Below are positions 30,462 to 40,961 of a DNA stretch of 64,000 nt, one piece after another; positions within the stretch are counted from its first letter, which is position 1, and every line of letters starts with the position of its first letter. Position numbers and translations under genes: made by a program. The DNA lies in assembly GCF_023910635.1 (NCBI RefSeq), contig NZ_JAAVVZ010000005.1, positions 1 through 64,000 of the forward strand, read 5' to 3'. The notes under the pieces were generated by a model. That model worked only from the letters and a program-made list of their open reading frames with translations. It did not search any database and was not told the DNA's origin. This DNA comes from Sphingorhabdus sp. (GTDB taxonomy: Bacteria > Pseudomonadota > Alphaproteobacteria > Sphingomonadales > Sphingomonadaceae).

Positions 30462-31692
30462 TGGCTTTTTCCTTTTCAGATGCCTCTATGGCCGTAGCAA
30501 GCGCCACGTCCATCTGCACATTGCCAGTTGTGCGGAAAATGTCCGGTAGCGTTTCGACAGCGATTAATAGGGCCAAAGGTTCAATCGGGATACCAAGCGC
30601 CAAGCAGATAGGCGCGATAGACGTTATGAAGCTGACCGAGCCGGGCAGGCTGACCGCGCCCATGGAGGTCAACGCGGCGATGAAGATTGCGAAGCCATAA
30701 TCGAAGCCGCTGAGTTCCACCCCAAACCAGTTGGCAACATACAACGCGACAGCCAAGTTCATGGCTGGCCCAGTGACGCGCAACAAAGCGACAGCCATAG
30801 GCAGAACAAGGCCGGCGGTCGATTCGCGCACACCAAGCGCCTCGGCTTTTTGCAACATCAGCGGTAAACTCGCGAGTGACGATTGTGTCGATACCGCAAA
30901 GGCTTGGACCGGTGCGATCTGTCGCGCATATTCGCTAAAGCGGACCTTTCCGGCAAAAGTTGCGACCAGATATGCAAAGCCGCCGACGATGATGCCGACG
31001 ATGGAAACCGTGACGATGTAATGGGCAACTGCACCCAGTGCCGCGAACCCCGATCGTGCGCCCACGACAAAGGCCAAGGCAAATACGCCGATTGGTGCGA
31101 GTTTTAACACCCATTCAATGACTATAACCATGGCATCGGCAAGCGCGCTGAAAAATCCGGCCATTTGCGCCCTTGGGCCTTGCGCCAGACGCGTTATCGC
31201 AAAGGCAAATACTAAAGTGAAGATCAGAAGCGGTAGGATCGAATCATTTGCTGCCGAGGAAATGGGATTAGTCGGCACCAGTGCGACGATAAAGTCGCGC
31301 AACGGAGGCTGCTCTGCCACCGCTGGGGCGCCTGTAAGCGCCGCACGTAACGCCGCCGCGCTTTCCGTTGGCATTGGCCATAACGTCAGCAATGTCGGCG
31401 TCAGGAGGGCCCCCATGGCCGCCGAAAGACCCATCATGACAACAATCCACGTGACGGTCCGCGCCGCCATGGGGCCAGCGCGCGCCGCCTCTGCGCTTTT
31501 GACAATGCCGGTAATCAGCAGCGCCACGACCAGCGGCACGACGGTCATTCGAAGACCGTTAAGCCACAAGGAGCCGACGATATCGAGCCAATAGGCGATT
31601 TGCGTTCCAATGGCAGGGATTATCGCGGCAGCGAAAATTCCTAGGGCAAGCCCTATCACGAGGGCGAGGAGAATACGTGTAGCGTTAGACAT
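30448..31692 (-). CDS. Dicarboxylate/amino acid:cation symporter (DAACS family)
   Basis: The 414-aa inner-membrane protein has the DAACS signatures: [53 protein letters not shown] (the Ser-rich re-entrant loop) and [19 protein letters not shown]. Likely sodium- or proton-coupled uptake of C4-dicarboxylates or Glu/Asp. I start at ATG 31692 (MSNATRI); the frame extends upstream to 31917 but that part lacks the family pattern and runs under the glmM promoter. Confidence 0.87.
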
Positions 31693-31788
31693 AGCATCGG
31701 GTCTTGCCAGCCAGTCGCTCCCTATGCAAGGGAGAGGCATGGCAGTGCGGAAAAAACGTTGAACAACCGCAAAAGAGCAGGAACGCAA

Positions 31789-33129
31789 ATGGCGCGCAAA
31801 TATTTCGGAACGGACGGCATCAGAGGGCGCAGCAACGTCGGTGCTATGACACCGGAGATGGCGATGAAAGTCGGCCAAGCAGCGGGCACGCATTTCCTGC
31901 GTGGTGGGCACAAGCATCGCGTCGTCATTGGCAAGGATACGCGCTTGTCCGGCTATATGATTGAGAATGCTTTAGTGGCTGGCTTCACGAGCGTCGGCAT
32001 GGATGTGGTCCAGTTTGGCCCGATTCCGACGCCTGCTGTCGCGTTGCTCACACGGTCGATGCGCGCGGATCTGGGCGTGATGATTTCGGCCAGTCACAAC
32101 CCATATGAGGATAATGGCATTAAGCTGTTCGGTCCCGATGGCTTTAAGTTGTCAGACGCGGACGAACTGGCCATTGAGGCTTTGCTGGATGCACCGCTTG
32201 CATTGGCGGACGCGGCAGATGTGGGGCGTGCGCGGCGTATTGAAGACAGCCGGGGCCGCTATATTCATGCGGTAAAGGCATCGGTACCAGAACATATCCG
32301 TTTTGACGGCCTGCATGTGGTGCTCGATTGCGCCAATGGTGCGGCTTATCAAGTCGCGCCGACCGCGATTTGGGAATTGGGCGCAAAAGTAACGTCAATT
32401 GGTATTGAACCCAATGGCAAGAACATCAATCATAAGGTCGGATCAACCCATGTCGTGACGTTGCAGGAAACTGTGGTCGCAGCGGGTGCCGATATCGGCA
32501 TTGCGCTTGATGGCGACGCTGATCGCTTAATCGTTGTGGACGAACATGGTCGCATCGTAGATGGCGACCAGATCATGGCATTGCTCGGCAGCGCCATGAG
32601 CCGCAGCGGCAAGCTGACTGGCGGGGGTATTGTTGCGACGGTGATGTCCAATTTGGGCCTTGAACGCTATCTGGAAACACAGGACTTGCGCCTCATTCGC
32701 GCGAAAGTGGGTGACCGCTATGTCCTTGAAGAAATGCGTAAGCACGGCATCAATGTTGGCGGTGAGCAATCGGGTCATATGATCATGTTGGACCACGCCA
32801 CGACGGGCGATGGCACCATAGCCGCGTTGCAGGTGCTGACCCAGCTTGTCGCCAGCGGGAAGCCCGCAAGTGAAGTGCTGCACTTGTTCGATCCTGTTCC
32901 CCAACTACTTAAAAATGTTCGCTTTTCCGGCGGCAAGCCGCTTGATAACCCAGATGTTCAGGCCGTTATTGCAAAGGCCGAGGCCGAACTGGCGGGCAAC
33001 GGCCGTTTGGTGATCCGCCCGTCGGGGACTGAACCGGTTATCCGCGTGATGGCGGAAGGCGATGACGCGGCGCAGGTTGAGCGTATTGTGGATGGCATTT
33101 GCGACGCGGTAAGGATCGCCGCAGGCTAA
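31789..33129 (+). CDS. glmM: Phosphoglucosamine mutase
   Basis: GlmM converts glucosamine-6-phosphate to glucosamine-1-phosphate for UDP-GlcNAc, peptidoglycan and LPS. The 446-aa product starts [13 protein letters not shown], has the phosphoserine loop [17 protein letters not shown] with S102, the metal loop [22 protein letters not shown] and the C-terminal phosphate-binding [12 protein letters not shown]. The ATG at 31789 matches the family start. It is followed by the ThiD gene with a TAATG overlap. Confidence 0.97.
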   Translation: MARKYFGTDGIRGRSNVGAMTPEMAMKVGQAAGTHFLRGGHKHRVVIGKDTRLSGYMIENALVAGFTSVGMDVVQFGPIPTPAVALLTRSMRADLGVMISASHNPYEDNGIKLFGPDGFKLSDADELAIEALLDAPLALADAADVGRARRIEDSRGRYIHAVKASVPEHIRFDGLHVVLDCANGAAYQVAPTAIWELGAKVTSIGIEPNGKNINHKVGSTHVVTLQETVVAAGADIGIALDGDADRLIVVDEHGRIVDGDQIMALLGSAMSRSGKLTGGGIVATVMSNLGLERYLETQDLRLIRAKVGDRYVLEEMRKHGINVGGEQSGHMIMLDHATTGDGTIAALQVLTQLVASGKPASEVLHLFDPVPQLLKNVRFSGGKPLDNPDVQAVIAKAEAELAGNGRLVIRPSGTEPVIRVMAEGDDAAQVERIVDGICDAVRIAAG

Positions 33130-34271
33130 TGACCAAAGGCACGACCGCCCGCATATTGATTATCGCTGGTTCCGACAGCGGTGGCGGCGCTGGGATTCAG
33201 GCGGATATCAAGACGGTGACGATGCTTGGCGGCCATGCGATGACGGCGGTGACAGCCATTACCGCGCAGAATACGCTGGGCGTCGATGCTGTGCACATGG
33301 TTCCAACGCAGATGGTGATTGACCAAATTAGCGCAGTCGTCAGCGACATTGGCGTGGACGCAGTCAAAATCGGAATGATTGGCAATGCGGACACCGCGCA
33401 TGCGGTGGCCGACAGTCTTTCGGACCAGTCTTTCCCGATCATATTCGATCCCGTCATGGTCGCGACGAGCGGCGCGGTTTTGGCGGATGCGGATACCATA
33501 GCCGCATTTGAACGGCTTATGCGGCTTGCCACGCTGACGACGCCCAACCTGCCAGAGCTGGAAGCTTTGGGCGGTAAGGATGCTTTGCTCGCGCGGCGGT
33601 TTCCGTTGTTGCTGAAGGGCGGCCACGCGGACGGGGATGATATCATCGACGAACTGCATCTCGCGCCTGGGCAAAGCGAAATTTGGCGCGACGCGCGCAT
33701 ACACACGCGCAGCACGCACGGCACCGGATGCACATTGGCCACGGCCATCGCGACGGGCCTTGGGCAGGGGATGGAGCTTGTCCCCGCCATAGAGCGCGCG
33801 CGCCTGTTCGTGCGGCTCGCGCTGCGTGATGCGCCGGGGCTTGGGCAGGGTCATGGCCCTATGGGGCATCAATCGGTGCGCGAGGACGCTATGGTCGCTG
33901 GCCCGTCGCTCAATCATGTGACCGTGGGTTGCCGCGATTATGCGGCGTCGTTGGACTTCTATACGGCGCTTGGGCTTCCGTTAATCGTTGATAGCCCGTC
34001 CAGCGGCTATGCGCGATTTGAAGCGCCCAATGGCGTCACCTTTTCCATATATCAACGTGACGATATCGCGACATCGACCATAATTTATTTTGAAAGCAAG
34101 CGCCTCGATGCGTGGGTAACGGAGCTGGTCAGCCAAGGCTACGCCTTTGAACAATTGCCGCAGGATGAAAGCTGGGGCTGGCGTGAGGCGCGTTTGTTGG
34201 ATCCTGCGGGGAATATGGTGTGCCTCTATAAAGCTGGTGAAAATCGGCGCTATCCTGCTTGGCGGATATGA
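33129..34271 (+). CDS. thiD: ThiD (hydroxymethylpyrimidine phosphate kinase) fused to a glyoxalase/VOC domain
   Basis: The 380-aa product has two parts. Residues 1 to about 255 are ThiD, which phosphorylates HMP and HMP-P for thiamine synthesis: IAGSDSGGGAGIQADIKT, TAITAQNTLGV, KIGMIGN, DPVMVATSGA, LTTPNLPE and the anion-hole motif STHGTGCTLATAIATGL. From about residue 265 a VOC (glyoxalase-like) domain follows: NHVTVGCRDYAASLDFYTALGLP, ARFEAPNGVTFSIYQ, LLDPAGNMVCLYKAGENRRYP. Usual ThiD ends near residue 265, so this is a fusion with no stop or frameshift at the junction. It overlaps rnhB by ATGA. Confidence 0.88.
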   Translation: MTKGTTARILIIAGSDSGGGAGIQADIKTVTMLGGHAMTAVTAITAQNTLGVDAVHMVPTQMVIDQISAVVSDIGVDAVKIGMIGNADTAHAVADSLSDQSFPIIFDPVMVATSGAVLADADTIAAFERLMRLATLTTPNLPELEALGGKDALLARRFPLLLKGGHADGDDIIDELHLAPGQSEIWRDARIHTRSTHGTGCTLATAIATGLGQGMELVPAIERARLFVRLALRDAPGLGQGHGPMGHQSVREDAMVAGPSLNHVTVGCRDYAASLDFYTALGLPLIVDSPSSGYARFEAPNGVTFSIYQRDDIATSTIIYFESKRLDAWVTELVSQGYAFEQLPQDESWGWREARLLDPAGNMVCLYKAGENRRYPAWRI

Positions 34272-34849
34272 TTTTCGGCGTCGACGAGGCCGGGCGTGGG
34301 CCGCTTGCAGGGCCGGTGGTCGCGGCGGCGGTATTATTGTGCAAACCGCGTCCGTCTGGACTGGACGACAGCAAGAAACTAACCGCCGCGCGCCGTGCGG
34401 AGTTGGAAGCCGCGATCAAACGCCGCTGCCAATGGGCGGTTGGCGTTGTCGAAGTTGAGGACATTGACCGCCTGAATATTTTTGGCGCAACAATGCTGGC
34501 CATGACCTTGGCGGTGGATGCCTTGTGCGTGAAACTTGGTTCTGATCCGCTTGAAGTGCTGGTGGACGGCAACATGACGCCAATGGGCCGATGTCGCGAA
34601 TGGCGTTGGACAGCGCGTGCAATAGTCGGCGGTGATGCGATTGAACCCTGCATTTCAGCGGCGTCAATTATCGCCAAAGAGCATCGTGACCGGATAATGT
34701 GTGCCGCCGCCGAGCAGCATGCGCATTATGGTTGGGAAAAGAACAAAGGCTATGGCACGCCTGACCATTTGGCCGCGCTGCGGGCGCATGGTCCGACGCC
34801 TTTGCACCGGAAAAGCTTCGCGCCGGTCGCACAACTGCTTTTACTGTAA
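34268..34849 (+). CDS. rnhB: Ribonuclease HII
   Basis: RNase HII removes ribonucleotides embedded in DNA. The 193-aa product starts MIFGVDEAGRGPLAGPVV with the catalytic D6-E7 pair, has GLDDSKKLTAARR, VLVDGN and SAASIIAKEHRDR, and ends with the typical HYGWEKNKGYGTPDH and HRKSF block. The ATG at 34268 overlaps the thiD stop (ATGA); a TTG nine bases upstream is also in frame. Confidence 0.95.
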   Translation: MIFGVDEAGRGPLAGPVVAAAVLLCKPRPSGLDDSKKLTAARRAELEAAIKRRCQWAVGVVEVEDIDRLNIFGATMLAMTLAVDALCVKLGSDPLEVLVDGNMTPMGRCREWRWTARAIVGGDAIEPCISAASIIAKEHRDRIMCAAAEQHAHYGWEKNKGYGTPDHLAALRAHGPTPLHRKSFAPVAQLLLL

Positions 34850-34864
34850 TTTTTTTGGGGCAGT

Positions 34865-34918
34865 GAGTCCTTCGGGTAACACCACTAGGGGTTGAGTCTG
34901 CTTAGATTCGCAAGACTC
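34865..34918. promoter_or_regulatory. Cluster of four GANTC methylation sites upstream of ccrM
   Basis: GAGTC at 34865-34869, GAGTC at 34894-34898, GATTC at 34905-34909 and GACTC at 34914-34918 fall in 54 bases of the ccrM leader. GANTC is the recognition sequence of CcrM, encoded 144 bases downstream. In Caulobacter the ccrM promoter is known to carry GANTC sites whose methylation affects its expression; the same feedback is inferred here. The rest of 34850-35061 shows no other feature. Confidence 0.65.
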
Positions 34919-35007
34919 CACATATTGTGCCGGACTCGTTTCGTTCCGCCTATATGACGGCAACATGACCGCTGTTCTGAGGAATCCCGAACCATCAACG
35001 ACCTTGA

Positions 35008-37280
<2,273 letters not shown>

Positions 37281-37353
37281 TCTACAGTCCTTTGGCGGCC
37301 TTGACCCCGTGCCCAATGGCGGGCAACTTCATGGCGGTAAGGAGAGAGTTAAA

Positions 37354-37773
37354 ATGCTGATGAAATATATCATTGGGTACATCGCAACTGGCATCGCCTT
37401 TGCGCTCATCGATAGCGTCTGGCTGCGGACCATGTACACGCGGCTGTATCAGCCAGAAATCGGCGAAATGATGATGAAGAATGGTTTCCGTTTGGGGCCG
37501 GCCATCATTTTTTATCTGCTGTATATTTTGGGCATGATGATCTTCGCTGTCGGGCCAGCGCTGCTGACGGGCAAGTGGCAGACTGCGCTCATTTGGGGCG
37601 CGTTGATGGGCTTCTTTTGCTATATGACCTATGATTTGACCAATTATGCGACGTTAAAAGTGTGGAGCATGAAAGTCACCATACTCGACATCATTTGGGG
37701 CACATTTCTGACAGGCTCTGCTTCGCTGGTCGGCTTTTGGATTACGCAAGCTTTGCTTGGCAAAAGCACTTAG
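37354..37773 (+). CDS. DUF2177 family membrane protein
   Basis: The 139-aa product has four hydrophobic helices and the DUF2177 pattern: IALIDSVWLR-like (AFALIDSVWLRTMY), MTYDLTNYATLKVWS and ILDIIWGTFLTGSAS. Function unknown. The ATG at 37354 is preceded by GGAGAGAG. Its TAG stop is formed by the left TA plus the first G of a MITE-like element. Confidence 0.82.
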   Translation: MLMKYIIGYIATGIAFALIDSVWLRTMYTRLYQPEIGEMMMKNGFRLGPAIIFYLLYILGMMIFAVGPALLTGKWQTALIWGALMGFFCYMTYDLTNYATLKVWSMKVTILDIIWGTFLTGSASLVGFWITQALLGKST

Positions 37774-37850
37774 GGTCAGGACCACTTAAATCCACCATCG
37801 CGGCGTCAAAATGGCCTCAAACCGCGAAGGTGTAAGTGGTCCTGACTCTA
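37771..37850. mobile_element. MITE-like element, short copy (76 bp plus TA flanks)
   Basis: TA-GGGTCAGGACCACTTAAATC opens the element and GTAAGTGGTCCTGACTC-TA closes it; the right arm lacks six bases (GGTGTAAG for GGTGGATTTAAG). The interior is reduced to CGTCAAAATGGCCTCAAA, an internal deletion of the long copy at 16800. Both flanking convergent genes take their stop codon TAG from the element boundaries. Confidence 0.8.
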
Positions 37851-39275
37851 AGCGGCATCGCTGATCCCAAGGTCAGCAAGCTTTCGGTACAAGGTTGACC
37901 TGCCGATACCCAATCGGCGGGCAACCTCGGTCATCCGGCCGCTATAATGACCGATAGCAAGCCGGATGACGTCGGCCTCAATTTCTTCGAGCGAACGCAT
38001 GTTGCCGTCATGTTCATACAGCGTGACGCCAATACCGTCATTTGATCCGGCACCGGCGGACCCACCATTGCGGGGAACGCCAACGGTCTGGGAAATCTGC
38101 GGAAACTCCTCTGGCGTCAGAGCGTCGCGATCGCACAAGACAGCGGCGCGAAACAACGCACTTTGCAACTGACGCACATTGCCGGGCCAGTCATAGCCGC
38201 GCAACATAATGAGTGCCTCGTCTGTGATTCCAAGGCTACGAAGACCAGGCTGGCTTGCCATGCGGCCCAGGAAATGGCGCGCCAAGGCAGGAATGTCCGA
38301 TGTGCGTTCGCGCAGCGGGGGAATCGTTAGCTGGACGACATTCAGCCGGTAATAAAGGTCTTCCCGAAATTCGCCGGTTTCTAGCCTGTCGGAGAGGTTA
38401 TAGTTGCTGGCCGATATAAGGCGTGCATCAATACGGTAACTATGGGCCGCGCCAACGGGTGAGATTTCGCCATGCGTGAGTAAACGGACCAACCGGACTT
38501 GTGTGTCGCAGGGAAGCTTGTCGACTTCATCAAGAAACACAGTTCCGCCTTCGGCCTGTTGGAAAATGCCAATATGGCGGTCAAATGCACCAGCAAAAGC
38601 ACCTCTTTCATGCCCAAAGAGAACAGAGTTCAGCAAAGTATCTGGAATCGCGCTGCAATTTACCTTCAGATATGGCAATTTTGCGCGCGGGCTAGCGGCT
38701 TGAATGGCATCTGCGACAACTTCCTTTCCAACGCCATGTTCGCCTTCGATGAAGATTGGTGCGCGGCTGCGTGCGGCCTTGGCCGCGATCGCCAGCGCCG
38801 TTCGAAACGCAGGCGCGGAGCCGATGATTTCCTCAAACGCCAACGGTTGGCTGATTTTTTCGGTCAATGGGTATAGTTCTCCCAAAGCCATGCTTTTGTC
38901 CGCAGCCATGCGCAATGCGGCGATGATCCGTTCGGGCGCGACAGGCTTTAGGATATAATTCCACGCACCAGCACGCATTGCGCCAATGGCATCCTCGATC
39001 GACCCGATTGACGTCATAAGCAACAGGGGCAGGGCAGGGCGGCGGTCCTTGAGTTCGGATATAAACGACGCGGATTCAGCGCCAAGTCCGCATTGGTCTA
39101 TGAGGATTGCGTCCAGCATCATGCCGTCCTGCGTTCCCAGCAGGTCAATTGCCGATTCGACATCGCGCGCAAATATCGTGCGCCATCCCGCACGCGATGC
39201 AACGGCCGAAACCAGCCTGCATTGGGCTGGTTCGTCGTCCATAAGCAACAATAACCGTGTATCTCTTTCGTGCAT
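37848..39275 (-). CDS. NtrC-type response regulator with AAA+ and Fis domains, altered GAFTGA loop
   Basis: The 475-aa product has a receiver domain (acidic pair in LLMDDEPAQ, phospho-acceptor Asp in AILIDQCG, Lys in LKPVAPE), a sigma-54-interaction AAA+ domain (Walker A GEHGVGKE, Walker B GGTVFLDEVDKLP, DWPGNVRQL) and a C-terminal Fis-type helix-turn-helix (MTEVARRLGIGRSTLYRKL). The loop that contacts sigma-54, normally GAFTGA, reads GAFAGA here. No sensor kinase gene is adjacent. The start at 39275 (MHERDTR) fits the receiver domain; target genes are unknown. Confidence 0.87.
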   Translation of the reverse strand: MHERDTRLLLLMDDEPAQCRLVSAVASRAGWRTIFARDVESAIDLLGTQDGMMLDAILIDQCGLGAESASFISELKDRRPALPLLLMTSIGSIEDAIGAMRAGAWNYILKPVAPERIIAALRMAADKSMALGELYPLTEKISQPLAFEEIIGSAPAFRTALAIAAKAARSRAPIFIEGEHGVGKEVVADAIQAASPRAKLPYLKVNCSAIPDTLLNSVLFGHERGAFAGAFDRHIGIFQQAEGGTVFLDEVDKLPCDTQVRLVRLLTHGEISPVGAAHSYRIDARLISASNYNLSDRLETGEFREDLYYRLNVVQLTIPPLRERTSDIPALARHFLGRMASQPGLRSLGITDEALIMLRGYDWPGNVRQLQSALFRAAVLCDRDALTPEEFPQISQTVGVPRNGGSAGAGSNDGIGVTLYEHDGNMRSLEEIEADVIRLAIGHYSGRMTEVARRLGIGRSTLYRKLADLGISDAA

Positions 39276-39429
39276 GCGCCGTCCATTCATGGTCCTTGCG
39301 CATGCTGGTAACGCAAATGGGTAAAGAGCTAATTAAGCAGTCATGATATTTTCTTTGTTCATCATGCTTGAGCATTGGAAAATCACCAGTTAAGGCGGTT
39401 GCGTAATATAATTTTACACGGAGGCTGTT

Positions 39430-39564
39430 TTGACAAACGATCATGACCTTGGACCCGCAAAAGAAACATATTCGGGTTTCGTCACATTTTTCAAATGGGG
39501 TACAATTGTTACCGCGATTGTTACCGCTATAGTAGTATTGATCATCGCAAGCCGTGCTGCTTAA
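39430..39564 (+). CDS. Small aa3-type cytochrome c oxidase subunit IV
   Basis: A 44-aa product beginning at TTG 39430 reads TNDHDLGPAKETYSGFVTFF then one transmembrane helix ending IASRAA. This matches the small single-helix subunit IV of bacterial aa3 oxidases (PF07835 type: HDxGPAxETYxGF, FxKW). A ribosome binding site CGGAGG at 39418-39423 supports the TTG. Its TAA stop is followed directly by the pntA GTG. Confidence 0.82.
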   Translation: MTNDHDLGPAKETYSGFVTFFKWGTIVTAIVTAIVVLIIASRAA

Positions 39565-40695
39565 GTGGTAAAGATTGCTGTACTAAGGGAAACCACTCCC
39601 GGCGAAGCCCGCGTTTCTGCATCCCCTGAAACCGTCAAGAAATTCATTGCGCTTGGCGCGACAGTTTCGGTCGAAAATGAAGCAGGCGCAGGGGCGTCCA
39701 TTGGTGACGGCGATTATGCAAATGCGGGCGCTGCTGTGGGAAATCTGGCTGCGGTCCTGAAGGATGCGGACATTGTTTTGGGCGTTCAGGGCCCAGATCC
39801 AAAGGCGTTGAAGGGCATGAAGCCCGGTGCTTGGTTGGTTGCCGGACTTGACCCCTTTGGTCAGCGTTCACGCATTGATGCTTATGCCAAGGCGGGCGTA
39901 GAAGCGCTGGCGATGGAATTCATGCCGCGCATTACGCGTGCGCAATCGATGGACATATTGTCGTCGCAATCGAACCTGTCGGGATATAAGGCGGTGATTG
40001 AGGCGGCGTCGGTCTATGGCCGGGCCTTCCCAATGATGATGACCGCCGCTGGCACCATTAGCGCCGCGAGGGCGTTTATCATGGGTGTTGGCGTGGCCGG
40101 GCTTCAGGCGATTGCCACCGCACGGCGCTTAGGCGCTCAGGTTTCGGCAACCGACGTGCGCTCTGCTACGAAGGAACAGATTGAATCCTTGGGTGCAAAG
40201 GCAATTTTCGTTGAGAATGTCGCCGGAATACAAGGCGAGGGCGCTGGCGGATATGCGACCGAAATGTCCGACGAATATAAGGCAGCGCAAGCCGAATTGG
40301 TCTCCGCGCATATCGCCAAGCAGGACATCGTCATTACCACCGCGTTGATTCCGGGCCGCCCCGCACCGCGTCTGGTGTCTGACGCGCAGATTGCGAGCAT
40401 GAAGCCCGGTTCGGTCATTTTCGACCTTGCCGTTGCGCAAGGCGGCAATGTCGAAGGGTCCAAGGCAGACGAAATCGTCATCAAACATGGCGTAAAAATC
40501 ATTGGCTATAGCAACACGCCAGCGCATTTGGCGGCGGACGCATCGGCCCTGTATGCGCGCAACCTGTTCAATTTCCTTTCCGCTTTTTGGGACAAGGAAG
40601 CTGGCAAGCCTGTGTTGCCGGATGACGATGAAATTACCGCAGCAATTCGCCTGACCAAAGATGGTAAGGTTGTGAATGAACGGCTTATGGCGTGA
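39565..40695 (+). CDS. pntAA: NAD(P) transhydrogenase subunit alpha part 1 (NAD-binding dI domain)
   Basis: This is the cytoplasmic NAD(H)-binding domain of the proton-translocating transhydrogenase, which makes NADPH at the expense of proton motive force. The 376-aa product has VLRETTPGEARVSASPETV, the substrate loop MPRITRAQSMDILSSQ, GVGVAGLQAIATARRLGA for nucleotide binding, and VIFDLAVAQGGNVEGS. It is the split form, with the membrane part encoded by pntAB at 41381. Start is GTG at 39565. Confidence 0.94.
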   Translation: MVKIAVLRETTPGEARVSASPETVKKFIALGATVSVENEAGAGASIGDGDYANAGAAVGNLAAVLKDADIVLGVQGPDPKALKGMKPGAWLVAGLDPFGQRSRIDAYAKAGVEALAMEFMPRITRAQSMDILSSQSNLSGYKAVIEAASVYGRAFPMMMTAAGTISAARAFIMGVGVAGLQAIATARRLGAQVSATDVRSATKEQIESLGAKAIFVENVAGIQGEGAGGYATEMSDEYKAAQAELVSAHIAKQDIVITTALIPGRPAPRLVSDAQIASMKPGSVIFDLAVAQGGNVEGSKADEIVIKHGVKIIGYSNTPAHLAADASALYARNLFNFLSAFWDKEAGKPVLPDDDEITAAIRLTKDGKVVNERLMA

Positions 40696-40880
40696 TGCGA
40701 GGTGACGTCCGGGAGGCTGTATCTCGCCATCGCTGGTGGGTCATATTGGCTGTGGTCGTGATATTTGGATATTCAGTCGGCAAAGACATGGCGATGCGCG
40801 ATAATGCGGCCGACGCGCTTAACGAGGCTGATTTCGCTTTGCGCGACAGTAGCGGCCCACTTGGGGAGTTAGCTAAGTGA
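40695..40880 (+). CDS. Small single-helix membrane protein between pnt genes
   Basis: The 61-aa product has one hydrophobic helix (HRWWVILAVVVIFGYSVG) followed by a short polar tail. Its ATG overlaps the pntAA stop as TGATG. I do not recognise a family. Placement inside the pnt operon suggests coexpression. Confidence 0.6.
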   Translation: MRGDVREAVSRHRWWVILAVVVIFGYSVGKDMAMRDNAADALNEADFALRDSSGPLGELAK

Positions 40881-40906
40881 TAGGCATAGGTCTGGCTAGG
40901 AACAAA

Positions 40907-40956
40907 ATCCTCCCCCTCTGGGGGAGGTGGCAGCGCGAAGCGCTGACGGAGGGGGT
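40907..40956 (+). repeat. Left inverted repeat of the DUF559 cassette (double hairpin)
   Basis: Fifty bases contain two hairpins in a row: CCTCCCCC-TCT-GGGGGAGG, then CAGCGC-GAA-GCGCTG, ending GACGGAGGGGGT. It is the inverted partner of 41312-41361, identical at 45 of 50 positions, with the changes in the second stem compensatory. It starts 26 bases after the small membrane protein gene and ends 5 bases before the DUF559 ATG. Confidence 0.85.
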
Positions 40957-40961
40957 TTGAA

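Noticed and set aside
31693-31917. Long N-terminal extension of the dicarboxylate symporter
   Set aside because: The extra 75 residues are not family-like and cover the start of the divergent glmM gene; MSNATRI at 31692 fits the first transmembrane helix.
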